Shown here piece after piece: positions 21,329-32,995 of a stretch of 64,000 nt of DNA (its first letter is position 1; every line of letters begins with the position of its first letter). Below the pieces are notes generated by a model. That model was not told the origin of the DNA, did not search any database, and saw nothing but the letters and a program-made list of their open reading frames with translations. Position numbers and translations under genes: made by a program. This DNA comes from Neurospora tetrasperma FGSC 2508 (lineage: Eukaryota; Ascomycota; Sordariomycetes; Sordariales; Sordariaceae): the NCBI RefSeq assembly GCF_000213175.1, contig NW_009799100.1:4095099-4159098 (forward strand), written 5' to 3'.

Positions 21329-21423
21329 TCGGATACCGGGAGTCGAACCCGGGGCTGTTGAGAAGGCAGACACTTTCTGTGGGAAAGTGAGAGTCAACGA
21401 TGTTACCGCTACACCATACCCGA
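21329..21423 (-). tRNA. tRNA-Glu (anticodon CTC), with intron
   Basis: Minus strand, 95 nt including a 25-nt intron after position 37. The acceptor stem TCGGGTA/TATCCGA pairs with one G-T; the T arm is CCGGG-TTCGACT-CCCGG. The anticodon stem GTTGA/TCAAC encloses CT-CTC-A. A T6 on the minus strand at 21291-21296 would stop RNA polymerase III. Confidence 0.9.
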
Positions 21424-22148
21424 TTTTACAAGTATGGATTTCCTTCCTAGGTTGTTCAGAGGATCCGAAAGTCGGGTTGATGAAAGTAGAAACAAAATTT
21501 TTGCTGGTGTTGTGGAGCTGTGGGGACCCATCTAGGGTATTGGGAGATGCCTGGGTGTGGCCTGCAAATTATAACCAATGGTCTTACACCACTCATACGG
21601 TGGGTTTATTGCCGGCCGGGATCTCTATTGTGATAGAATGTGAATATTCAATTAATTTTGGGTTTGTAACTTGTGTTCTATCGTTGTCATTTCACGAAGA
21701 TACCATACGCTTTTAGGATGTCACCTGAGAGAGAGATTGATGCTCATCAGTTTTTGCATCTCTCATGCCCCTCGGGAGGCGGAAGTAGACGTCAAAAATA
21801 ACAACACCAACTACTGAGAGAGGGATTAGGAAGACATCGATTGCGAAGGTCACAAGACGTGAGGCAACAAGTTTATGCACAAGTGATGATATATATAATG
21901 TCAACGATCCAAAGGTCATTGAGGCGGAGCTATGTACAAGATAGTAGAAGAATGCAATACACGTAATATGTACTTGGAAGTTGAGGTACTGTGGAACCCT
22001 CTGTTTTGTGTCTGCCCATTATCATTTCTCAAAGGTTAATCCTTTTGACGCCCTGGTTATCCCGATCTTTTTTTTGCTCGCAGTCGAGGTTCACCATGCT
22101 GCCGATGATGACTGGCCGATCAAAAGGTTACCCATGCAGGCTAGTGAT
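21424..22148. other. Intergenic region between tRNA-Glu and cbh-1
   Basis: 725 bp, no supported gene. It includes the cbh-1 3' flank. Confidence 0.5.
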
Positions 22149-23836
22149 TTACACGCACTGGGAGTAATAGTCGTTGATCTTTTGGCAAGTGTAAGGGCTC
22201 TGGCAAGTGGTGGGGCCAGAGAAGCCGATACCACCGCACTGAGCCCAGTGAGCAGCACCAGTACCGCTGGGGTTGGAGGCAGTAGAGGTGGAAGAAGGCT
22301 TAGCAGTGGAGGTGACGGGCTTGACAGAGCTTGAAGGGTTGGAAGGAGTGGTGCCGGAAGAACCGCCGCTAAAGGTTGAGCCGATGGGGCCGAACTTGAT
22401 GTTGGAGAAGATGACCTTGGAGTTGGGAGCATTGGCCTCGACGTCAGCGGGGACACCCGAGGTGGTAGGGCACTCGCCACGGTAAGCACCGGGGCTGCCA
22501 CCCTCGACGGGGTAGGTGGAGTCGAGCCAGAGCATGTTGGCGGCATGGTCGTCCCAGATGGACATGACGAGGACCATGGGCTTGGCAAGGGCCTTGCCCA
22601 TCTGCTTCAGGCCACCCTTCTTGTTGAAGTCATCGATATCGCCGAATGCAGTCTTCTGAGCATTGCAGAAAGATTGGGTGATGGAGTTGCCAGAAACTCC
22701 ATCAATGTTGGACTGAGAGTTCTCAATGACTTTGCCGTTCTGGACGTAGAAGCGCTTGATCTCAGCAAGATCGCCAGCGGAGTCCTTGATGAACTGGGTG
22801 ACAACGGTGAACTTGGAGCTGGTATCGACAGTTTTGCCCTCACCGTAGAAGGTGGTGTTGCCCATGCGGTAGCTGTTGAAGTCGCAACCATCGGCATCGC
22901 AAGTACCGCCATAGCGGTCGTCGGAGTAGGTACCACCGCAGGAGTCACCCTCGCACATGTGCTGTTCGATGGTGGTGCAGGGGTGCGGGGTGAACGCTGT
23001 AGAGACTTTGTTCGCTTCCCTTGGGTGGGTGTTAGTCACCTGCGATGCTGATGGTGAAAGAGGAATGGGCAAACGAACCAGATATCCATCTCAGAGCAGC
23101 AAGTACCGTGGTTACCAATACCAGCGTTAGCATCGTTGGTGGAGGGGGTCCAGCCCTCAACGTTGGCGACACCGTTGATGTACTTGAGATCACGGGGGCA
23201 CTGAGCGTCGCAGTAACCGGTGCCGTACTTGGCACCAGCCTTGTTGTTGGTGTACTTGGCCTTGCCACCATCAAGATCCATGGAGACGAAGTAGAGGGCG
23301 CCGTTAAGACCGCAGCCGGTGCCGGACACATCGACATCAAAGGTGAACTCGTTACCGAGGAGCTCGAAGCCTAGGCGCAGTGTCTGTTAGCCTTTAGGTT
23401 TTCAAGGGATGGGGAGAGATGAGCACGAACCCTGGTAGGCATCGGCACCGTTCATAAGGTAAGTACGGGAACCAATGTTGGTCGAGTACGAGCCCTTGGT
23501 GACGAATTGAAGGCTGAGCGAGTTGCCGCTGGTCTGAATACCATAGGTAGAAGAGTACTCAGCACCATCAACGCAGCACTTGGTCGCGCAATCGGTGTTG
23601 GTGCTGCAGAGGGAGGTATCCCACTCGTTGCCGCTGTAGCAGTTGGTGCTACCGGAAGTAATGTGAGTCCAGCGCCAGTTGGCATCAACAGTGATGGATC
23701 CGGCGACGTTGGTGCATCCAGAGGAAGTGCACTTGGACCAGTTGAGGGAGGGATGGGTCTCGGCAGTGAGAGAGCAAACAGCCTGGGCGTTGGCGGAGGC
23801 CACAAGGGCCGCGAGGGCAGCGAACTTGGCGAGCAT
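22149..23836 (-). CDS. cbh-1: Cellobiohydrolase I, GH7 with C-terminal cellulose-binding module
   Basis: Three exons on the minus strand: 23836-23431, 23370-23079 and 23019-22149, giving about 522 residues. A 17-residue signal peptide ([17 protein letters not shown]) leaves an N-terminal Gln. The catalytic motif [12 protein letters not shown] has Glu229 and Glu234, which become 212 and 217 in the mature enzyme, the nucleophile and acid/base positions known for this family. The many paired cysteines of GH7 are present. A Ser/Thr/Pro linker follows, then a CBM1 ending [12 protein letters not shown]. The enzyme is secreted and releases cellobiose from cellulose chain ends. The sequence agrees closely with Neurospora CBH1 as I recall it. 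The second intron falls within the Trp codon, directly before the acid/base Glu. A TATATAA lies about 85 bp upstream of the start. Expression is expected to be cellulose-induced; no regulator site was verified. Confidence 0.97.
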
Positions 23837-25987
23837 GGTGAGGATGAGGCTGAACGGCGTGCTTGAGGATGATGATTGCGAGATCGAACTGAAGGAGTTT
23901 GAAGAGGTGCCGAATCCCCAGATTATATAGATGTTGATGTCTCGTAGAGCGCCCCATGGTTCGTTTGCCACGCCAGTTTCGTGAAGGCGTGCCAGGCTCC
24001 GAGGTGCGGTCGGCTTTGCGGGAGGATTACCTGGCCGGATTTCGACAAGGTCAGTAGATCAGAGGGGAAGGCGACCAAGGACATTGTGAGTTCGGATCAC
24101 GGCCCGTCACAACCACAATCCTCAAGCGGAAGTGTTGCTCCCATCTCCCGAGCTAGCCTCCAGGCGGGTGGAGGATCTCAGCGCGCGCGCCAGGCTTTGC
24201 GAAGGTCCATAGCGTGCGTAGTCTCACGTTAAGGGAAACGGGGCCGGCGGCATAATCATCTTGGCTTGCGGAAGGGGGCAAGCGCGAGGCCGAAGCCGGT
24301 GGATGCGGATGATGGGTTGGTCTCTGGACCACGAGACATGCGGACAGACACTTTGTCGACGTTGCAACGGCGTCGTCTTGGCCTTGGTTTTGGCGGCGCT
24401 AACTTCCCCAGGTCCCCAGAACCGCACCTGAAATGAGCCGATTAAGGTTGGGTATAGCAGACAGGGGCGAGTGCTGTTGATTGGAGGGTCCGCGATAGCC
24501 TCTGCCATGCTTGATGCGGATGGGGTTTTCGGAGAACGACGCCCCGAGCCGCACCAAAACGGATGGCAGTCTGATTCTAGCTCGACCCTTTCCAGTTTCC
24601 ACACCAGCGGACCGCATCCATGGAAAGCGGAGGCCAGGACCGATCGGGTGCCATTAGGGCGACAATAGAGCCACCACTATTCTCGCCTGACTAGTGCTAT
24701 GTGCTGGGCGCTGCGTGTTTCCGAAAAGCCGTTGAATTGGCAGCTTCAAGTCCTTTTGGAGTCTGGCCATGCTTGATTTGGCCCAAACGGGATGTGCGGG
24801 GATGTCGGTTGCCCGTGACTGTTGACTGCTGTCCCTCAGGTTGGCCCCTGTTCGACTCTAGAGTACTGGAAAAAGCATTAGCAAAAGGCAGCCGGATCAG
24901 CAGACTTTTTTGGTGATAACTACCTCACTTGGACCGTCCGATTCAAGTTGGTGATCATCAGTTGTTCTCGAAGTGGTGATGTTTGGTCTCGGCTCCGCAC
25001 TCCCCCAGCCAAACACGGAACCCCAGGTTCCATCCTTCCCGTCTCTCGCAGCCAGTGATCGGCAGGAGCCGAAAAGGGAATAGCTTCCCCGCACCCACTC
25101 GTGTGTGTGCTGACTGCTGGGTACTTGACACTGCGCCCAGGCCCAGGGCCAATCTGTGGTTGTTGTTGGCTACATGACGCGCGTATGTAGAATGTACTCG
25201 ATTGAAATGCATAGAGGTATGTTCATGCGCATGGAATGATGTTCATCGTGCCCTGGTCCGACTTGAAACAGTTGTGGACAAACGCTGACGACGAGCAAAC
25301 CGGGATGGCGGTAAGAGAGCAATTTCTCAAGACTGCAGTCAATGCCTCCAATGCCGCTCACTCGCACCGCGTTCGCGGGTCTGCATCCTCCATCCTCTCT
25401 CAAGCCTCTTTCCGTAAGATTGAAGGGCACAGTTGCCGCGCGGTGATGGTGATGGTGATGGTGATGATGGTGGTGGTGGTGGCCTTGGCGTCGTGTGCAC
25501 AGACCACCACTCTGAGAACCTTGAAGGCCGCCAGGTGCTGCTCGTCGTCCTCTTCTCCTCCGCTTCTTCCATAATCATGGCTTGCGGGTGACAAGGCCGA
25601 AATCTCAGCTCTATCTCGGAGCCAAAAGTATCCGGACCTGGACCTCGAGGATCAGTGTTCTATCTACTGGCTGAGGCACGGACTTCTTCATCCTGCCGAC
25701 ACAAAACATGGCAGCAACAGCGGCAAAACGCCACTGGAGGCAGACGCAGCCAAGTGCGAGTGCTTCATGTCCGATATCTAATTCCTGTCACGACCGCAGC
25801 TCGTATCTACGGTCAAGTAATGTCTGTTAGCAAGGTCATGAGTTCATTGAGCATGCTTGCTGCTCAGTCTGCTTGAAAAAATGTTTCTAACCAAGGACAC
25901 TAGAAAAAGGGTTGATAAATAAATGAAAAAGGACTCGACGTGCGGAAACCATCCACTCAGATCCAGTCAATTCAACGATTGCCAAAA
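23837..25987. other. Long intergenic region upstream of cbh-1
   Basis: About 2.1 kb without a supported gene. It is GC-rich near 24-25 kb and is probably the extended regulatory region of cbh-1. Trinucleotide repeats of GTG/ATG type lie at 25442-25484. Confidence 0.5.
23919..23926 (-). promoter_or_regulatory. TATA box of cbh-1
   Basis: The minus strand reads CTATATAATC at 23920-23929, about 85-90 bp upstream of the cbh-1 start codon. This is a usual place for a strong fungal promoter with a moderate leader. Confidence 0.55.
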
Positions 25988-26428
25988 ATGGGTTCACCAG
26001 AGCTTGAGGAACATGGTAAAACCAGCATTCTCGTCATCGCCGGGGTCATCGGCCTTGGATTCTTTGTCTTCTATATCAATCGTCGCCTGAACCAGCAGAC
26101 ATTGAAACGATGCTGGGGTTCCCTGGAAAAGCGTGGCTGGATCAAGTCCGCTGAGACCGAGGAGGATCAACTGGAGAAACAGCATCAAACTCCCGTGGCT
26201 CTCAAACCTCAGCAATCGGCCATTCCGGCAGTTCTCAAGAAGCCAGAACGAGCTCACCAAGCTCCAGCCCACATCACAGCGAATGACCACCCAGACGATT
26301 GGAAACGTTTCAACCGGGACTCCGGGGCAAGCTGGGATCCCACATCCATCAGAAGCCACCATCTCGTGTCCCTGGCACATTCAGAGCCTTCGGTCTCTCC
26401 TAAAACTGGAGTATTCAACTCGGCTTGA
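25988..26428 (+). CDS. Small single-pass membrane protein, hypothetical
   Basis: ATG at 25988 with a favourable AAAA before it; 146 codons in one exon. After a 12-residue polar start comes one membrane helix (TSILVIAGVIGLGFFVFYIN, about residues 12-31), then a basic, Gln/Pro-rich hydrophilic tail with no recognised domain. It looks like a signal-anchored protein with its tail in the cytoplasm. I recognise no family. Overlapping frames continue to about 26740, so a later splice could change the C-terminus. Confidence 0.5.
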   Translation: MGSPELEEHGKTSILVIAGVIGLGFFVFYINRRLNQQTLKRCWGSLEKRGWIKSAETEEDQLEKQHQTPVALKPQQSAIPAVLKKPERAHQAPAHITANDHPDDWKRFNRDSGASWDPTSIRSHHLVSLAHSEPSVSPKTGVFNSA

Positions 26429-28405
26429 ACCAGCTGGCCGTCCATTGGCTCCTCCGTGCCCGGCCTTAATTTCGCTACTGCGGCTCCTCAAGGAGCCGCC
26501 TACCACGGTCGGCGCAGTCCGTCCCGCAGCCATGACAACAACCACGCTATCAGAAGAAACGCAATAGATCACGGACAAGGTACCGGCACCGGTGTCTGGC
26601 TTGAGGTTCCTGACAGCGGCTCGGCGTCATCGCCACCCCCAGAGGCTGTGCCCAAGGCAAAAGAAATATTTCCGATCCTTTCAGTCCCGTCACAGGCCGT
26701 TAGTATTTCGAGCTTCAGCTCCAGTCCCACTCCCAAGTAAGATCGGTTGCCACCAAGGGGCTCGAAAAGGTCACACTCGTTGTGTAAGTTGCATACACCG
26801 TAGCTCTCGTCTGCTCCGTCTCGGCAATGTCTGCTTGTCACTTGACTGCTGCTTCGATGTCATGGCTAATTCGCTTTGCTGATTGCGTCGAAGGAAACCA
26901 GAAACGAAGCAATGTAACACACAAGTACTCAAAGATGACGTTCTTCTTCAAACCCGATATCCGGATCTGGCGGATGTAACGAAAGTGTCGATTCCCGATC
27001 GGTAGTCGTCATCGAAGAAAACAACCTGGAAGCGAACGAAGCGAGGCGATCTACTGCGTACACGTAATGCGGGACCCCAGAGCCTCGGCTCTTACTACCG
27101 AGCTGTCTCTCCCCTGCACACCAAGCAGTACAGGGGGGTAGACGTCCCGAAGTCAAGAATCGCCCACGTCTGGTTTCTGAGCACCACGTACTGGATTTTG
27201 GACCTGCAATTTAAACACATCATAGGTGACATGCATCGTGGGAATGGTTCTTGGCCCTTGGTCCCCTATTTTTTCAGTTCCACCCAACCACTCCCCGCCC
27301 GACTAAATGGTACACAGCACACGCAAGAAAGAGAGAAGCACTTATGTTGGAATACTGTTCGCGGCGAAAACAAGATACACGGGCTACCTAAGGTACCTAT
27401 CGTGGCTGAACATCGAATGCACAGAAAATGCGAACAGGCTGGCCTCTCTCGTAGATCAGACGGGACCAAGATAAATGTTTGTAATCAGAGTACATCGACT
27501 TCCGCTGCGATCTTGTTATGTAGCTGATGGGAGAAAAATAGACACTATGCACTGGCAATGTAACATTTATGTCGTCTCGCATCTGGGACCTGTCACCTTT
27601 GGACACTGCATGCATCTGATTCCCATCAACACAGCCAGGCTTCCCGGATACAATCTCAGCTCAAGTCTCACATAGGGAACCCTGACTACGAACACAGGCT
27701 TCCGAAGCACCCACCCACCCACCAGAGAATGTCTCAAGTTTTCAGCCAGACTCGAAGCTAGTTTTCATGCACAGTCAGCTCCTATTCAAAAGTGCCGAGG
27801 CCGCTGACGACCGCAGAAATAAGTCATTTCTTATTCGTGGGAGGTGAACTAAGGGTGGCGATAAAGTAGGGGTGGTTCTATTAGCTTCTTTTTGCCCACA
27901 AATAGTCCTTATGTTGACATAAGTCAAGCGGCATCACTGAGTGACATGGCATACTGGCTGTGTACTGGAGTTTTCAGTGATACAGACGTAACTCAACTTC
28001 TCGTCGGTTTCTGGGACTTGGACTCAATAACGACACTAGAATGTAAAGTTAACGATGAACGATTGGCACAATGGAACCCACTTTTCAAATTCAATCTTCT
28101 TCGTCGATCATTCGCGAGTGTCGAGGCTGCACAATTTGGTGTCAAATCTCAGTACACCAACTCCGACTGTAGGTGGGAGTGTGAGCGACACAATCTCCCA
28201 GAAACAACTTGACAATCAGGCTAGCGATGTAGGCCTTACGGCATTCTGTAACTATTACTGACATATGATTGTTCTGTTGCGCATAAGAGCAAAGTCGTGA
28301 AAACGGATCATGTACAAAGGAATTTGCCGTCCTTAAGCTACAGCGAAGCAAAATTAGTCCCACAGCTATAGTTTGAAAAATTCAAAACCGCACTAACACA
28401 TCAGC
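26429..28405. other. Intergenic region
   Basis: About 2 kb. No supported gene, RNA or repeat seen before the tRNA-Arg. Confidence 0.45.
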
Positions 28406-28478
28406 GCCCGGCTGGCGCAATCGGTAGCGCGCAAGACTTCTAATCTTGAGGCTGTGGGTTCGAGTCCCACGTTGGGCT
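28406..28478 (+). tRNA. tRNA-Arg (anticodon TCT)
   Basis: 73 nt, no intron. The acceptor stem GCCCGGC/GTTGGGC has two G-T pairs. The anticodon arm is CAAGA-CTTCTAA-TCTTG; the T arm is GTGGG-TTCGAGT-CCCAC. A T-rich terminator follows at 28481. Confidence 0.95.
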
Positions 28479-31400
28479 GATTTTTTTCCCCTCTTTTGCT
28501 CTTTTCCTGATCTGTTCTTTTTTGTTATATCTTTCATCGTGTTTATTCCATGCGTCCTTGTCGCACTTACTGTCAGGTTTCGTAACTACCACCGTGTTGT
28601 GAAAAGAACGAGTGTGGGTGGTTGACCTTTATACTAAACTATTATTAGGAGCAGAATGAACGAGAAAGGACCGAATAGATATCTAATGTGCACACGTAAA
28701 CCGGCCATGGATCTAGAACGACAATGATCCTTTGCAGTAGACCATGATTCCATTTAAATGAGAATCGAACTTGACTGAAGACGGAGAGGCGACCTTTCTT
28801 GCCCTTGATCGGCCGGTCAGGGCCCATACGTGCATTAGCCACTCGTCAAGGCCTCCAAAATGAAAAAAAAAAAAAAAAAGATCCTCAGACCCCGTATTTG
28901 TTACTGAAGATGCTTTGGTCCTCATAAAGGGCGTGGAAGATATAGCCCTTTCACGCTTGACTGGTGAGCTAACGATATGAACCGTAATAACCGTCCTCAA
29001 GAAACGACAACGACGACGTCGACGTTGGAATAGAGTGCTAGCAAGGCCTGGATAAGCGAGGTTTAGTGGCTCCGCCTCCGCGTGGGGCACTTGGCTCTTG
29101 CTCCAACAGCCTGAAATAGCCCGGCTCGCTTGGTTAGAGCCTAGCAGTGTGCTAGACTGTATCTTATTTCCATGTTTCTTGGGTTCTCTCAGAAGTATGT
29201 GCTCGAAGTGGTACCATGAGACTCGCATGACTATAACACCTGAAATATTCCTAATATAAAGGTGAGGTGTGTCTAGAAATGGTGTCTCGACTTGCGGGGT
29301 AGAAAGGATAACTGGACTATGGGCGGTCGGTTCCATGTGAGCGTAATGGCTTTGAACTTAATGATTGTCCGACCCTCTTCACGTTATTTCGCTGGTGCGT
29401 GATTGAGACGGCCGAGCGACAGAGTGGTGATGCGCAGCTCATTGCTATATCCTCACGTTCCGGGCACTTGCACGGTAACAACGCAAGGCACTCCAACTTG
29501 GTGAACGAAAATTGTGTCCGTCGGGTACCATACATAGGGAAAGGGATGCTACCGCGCTGGCGATTTGGTTCCTCAGATCAACCGCTTTAGATATTTCCTT
29601 TCGTGCCAGCATGTCGCGTCGCACTGAACGCCCTGGTTACCGTAAGGGGAATGTGCCAAATCATCTTATCAGGCGCCCTGAGGCCGTCATTTATTGAAGC
29701 GCGGGACGAGGTCCTTCATACGCGACGACACGTGTTTGTTAAACTGCAAGATGGATGTTAGGCGACAGAAGAGTCTGTAAAGAAAAGAAAAAAGGAGAAG
29801 AAATGAAAGAAGATAAAAGTGATACAAGGAGGATGAAAAGGTCGCCGACGTTGCGATCTGGGACGCGCACGAGAAAACTGGAGTTACTTCAATTTGGAAC
29901 CTCAGGGGGGCGGGTGTTACCATAGTGCGTAGCGCTAGCGGGAGGGGCAGGGGGCAGGGCGGGGGCCAGGCCAGGCACGCCCGGTTGATCATCGCATAGC
30001 TTGATAGCACCTGTTGCATGGATGAAATTCACGCGCAAGTCATCACACTTCATATTGGCACGATGTCGAACGTTATCAATCGATCTGTTCATATAAACAG
30101 GCCCACGAATAATGTGAGGGTGATATAGTTGAACCGAATAGGATGAGGGGCGAACGGTTGGCGAAATGGGTTTTCATGCGCTGAAAAGTTGAGCTTGAAA
30201 GCACGGCCCTATACCCGACTGTGATGTAAACAATTTCATCATAGGGCTTAGCAAGGCAAGTCGAATCCGAGCTAATCATTGGATGCAGGACACAACCATG
30301 GAAAACCCGTCCTCCAATCGCGCTACTGGGGAGGGGAAGTCGAGGCCTCTTTCTGACGCGGTGATCCCGAATAGACGGGTCTCACTGCCGGCATACGGCT
30401 CTGCAACGATTGCAAGCGTACGGCCAAGGGAGGACATCTCTTGGAATGCATCGTAATGGTCGTGTGGACGGCACTGGCCAGTGGCCGACAGCGACTATTT
30501 TTTCTGCCTCCATCTTGAATCTCGAAGCCTGCCCTTGTTAGGTGACAGCAGCAGATGGTGAGCTCTAGGGTACAGACTGGTCCTACAGAATGTACACTAC
30601 GACATTGGTGGGTTGCATCTTCTCGGACAGGAAATTGTCTCAGTCACATCCTCCAGCAGCCACTATCACTAACCCAAAAGTGCACAGCCAATCCAATCTA
30701 ACGCATATTCATTCCCATGTTCATCATACTACTTCAGCCCCGGTCACCATTCTGTTGAAATGCATGACCCATAACACCGCTCGGATCGCTTGCGGGATAT
30801 GATAAGGAATGGAATATGCGTTCTCTGCCACAGCATCTGATATCGAATTCCCGTACCCCCATTTACCCAAACATTTCGTCCAATTCACAGGTTGCGACCA
30901 GGGGTTTTGCTCAATGGTCGGGATTGCTTGTCTTGATGTTGGCAATCAGTCTTTGCAGAATCAGTGGATTTCCCTTGTCGGGGAAGAACCGGGGAAGAAC
31001 CTGGGACGACCTCTATCCACTGTGACTGGTCGATTACGGGACAATGATCGGTCCAGAACCGAAACCCTCTTCGAAATTCAATTCCTTCTCGTCCGCACCA
31101 TTTTACGATGTAGGACTTGGGATGGAAGAGTGGCTTGCTTGCCGGATGATTGGTGGCTGGCAGGCACGCCCCTGTCAATCTGGCTTCCTCGAGGGAACAA
31201 ATCACCGCGACATTGAGGCATTCCCAGGGTGATCTTTGCAACAGACGCGCGACCGGGCAAGTGATAAGCTTGATAGCCAAACAGGGACCCGGCGGGGGGG
31301 GAAAGAGAATTGGTGATGTCTTCGGCCTTTTGTTCCTCCTCCGCATCTTCATCGGTCCATCATCAACCCTGAGGGCGCCACTTTTTTTGTTCTCCCTTCC

Positions 31401-31535
31401 CTCCTCTCGCGACTTTGGTCCTTGATTCACTCGCTCCCATCCTCTACTCGCCAACTCTCGCCGCTATCATCGTCGCGTTTCCTCACAGTTGATGCCACGC
31501 GCTTCAAGGGCTGCAGTCTGGTGCACCTGCCCGTG
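28479..31535. other. Long intergenic region
   Basis: About 3 kb with no supported gene. A 17-A run lies at about 28863-28879. A minus-strand frame of 207 codons (28713-29336) looks random. The right end is the leader and promoter of the mannosyltransferase. Confidence 0.45.
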
Positions 31536-32995
31536 ATGATCGCCAAGTTGGTATCGCCGTTGGGCTCTCCCAAGTTGGCTGCCACAACGGCGCAATTCCG
31601 AAATCGTTTGCCGACCCAATTTCGGCGCGGCGCGCCTCTTTACATCGCGGTTGTCGTCTTAGTCCTTTTCCTTTTGAACGTAACACTCTTTCACTCAGGT
31701 GTCCAAGACACAACGTTCGTTCTCCCTCACGTCGCGACCAAGCATAATATTCCCAAGTACACGCGCGCCGAGTTTCCGCGAAAGATATGGCAGACTTGGA
31801 AAGTCAACCCGCTTGCGTTTGAGCAACGTGATCTCGACACTGCGCGGTCCTGGGTGGGACAGAATCCCTCATACCGATACGAAGTTCTGACCGACAGCAA
31901 TGACATGCAGTACGTCGAGTGGCATTTCGGCCCCGACGGATTCAACCGACCCGATATCGTCAACTTTTACCGAAGCGTCAAGGCTGCAATTGTCAAGGCC
32001 GATCTCTTGCGATACCTAGTCATGTACGCCGAGGGCGGTCTTTATGCCGACATTGATGTTGAAGCCCTCAAGCCGCTTTCGAAATTTGTGCCAGAGCGGT
32101 ACGACATGGCTGATATTGATATGGTCATTGGCGTCGAAATCGACGAGCCCGATTGGAAGGACCATCCCATTCTTGGACCCAAGTCGCGCTCGTTTTGTCA
32201 GTGGACTTTCATGTGCAAGCCGCAACTGCCAGTCATGATGAGGCTGATTGAGCAAATCATGACCTGGCTGAACGGGGTTGCTAAAGAGCAAGGTGTGCCG
32301 CTTGCCGAAGTCAAGCTCGATTTTGACCAGATCATCAGCGGAACAGGCCCATCAGCCTTCACCAACGCCATCATCGCCGAGATCAACGATGCCAGCGATA
32401 ATCCGGGTAAACCGATCACCTGGGATACGTTCCACGATCTGGGGGAATCCAAGCTTGTGAGCCGCGTTTTGGTCTTGACGGTTGAGGCCTTTGCTGCTGG
32501 CCAGGGCCATTCCAACTCGGGCAACCATGACGCGCGCGCCGCCCTGGTCAAGCACCACTACCACGCCTCGAATTGGCCCAGCCGACACCCGAGATATAAA
32601 CACCCGGCATACGGTGAGGTCGAACAGTGTAACTGGGTTGACGAATGTGTCAAAAAGTGTAAGCTGGAGTCTATATCCTCAGATTATTTTTTTCCCGACA
32701 AGTTCAGCTGACATGTTATATAGGGGACGAAAACGTTGCCGCTTGGGGCAAACTTTCGGAAGCCGAACAGAAGAGCATTCTCGCCGAAAAGGAACGAAAA
32801 GAAAAGGAGCGTGAGGAACAGCGGAAGAAGGAGGAAGAGGAGCGCAAAAAGAAGGAAGAGGAGGACCGTAAGAAGAAAGAAGAAGAAGACAGCAGGAAAA
32901 AGGAAGAAGAGGAGACGAAGGCAGCTAAGGAAAAGGCAGCCAAGAAGAATGCCGGTAAAGGGGGCGAGAAGGCGGCAAAGGACAACAAACCTTAG
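31536..32995 (+). CDS. GT32 glycosyltransferase, OCH1-like mannosyltransferase
   Basis: Two exons: 31536-32658 and 32724-32995, giving about 464 residues. The first in-frame ATG before the membrane anchor is at 31536. It is a type II Golgi-type protein: a short basic cytoplasmic tail, a membrane helix at residues 33-52 (APLYIAVVVLVLFLLNVTLF), then the luminal domain. Family blocks are IPKYTRAEFPRKIWQTWK, VKADLLRYLVMYAEGGLYAD and the DxD motif ADIDVEAL (Asp172/Asp174), which binds the nucleotide sugar through a metal ion. OCH1 relatives add mannose (alpha-1,6) to N-glycans from GDP-mannose. The last 70 residues, encoded mostly by exon 2, are an extreme Lys/Glu-rich stretch (repeats of KKEEEE type) predicted to be a long charged helix. 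It is outside the catalytic domain and unusual for a luminal end. Confidence 0.9.

Noticed and set aside
22545-23051. Plus-strand frame of 168 codons
   Set aside because: Antisense shadow of cbh-1 exon 3.
29130-29160. tRNA-like D arm and hairpin (GGCTC..GAGCC, CTAGCA..TGCTAG)
   Set aside because: No T arm or acceptor stem could be paired, so it is not a tRNA; at most a chance or decayed fragment.
28713-29336. Minus-strand frame of 207 codons
   Set aside because: Low-complexity poly-Phe from an A run, no domain, poor codon pattern and no plausible promoter; likely chance.
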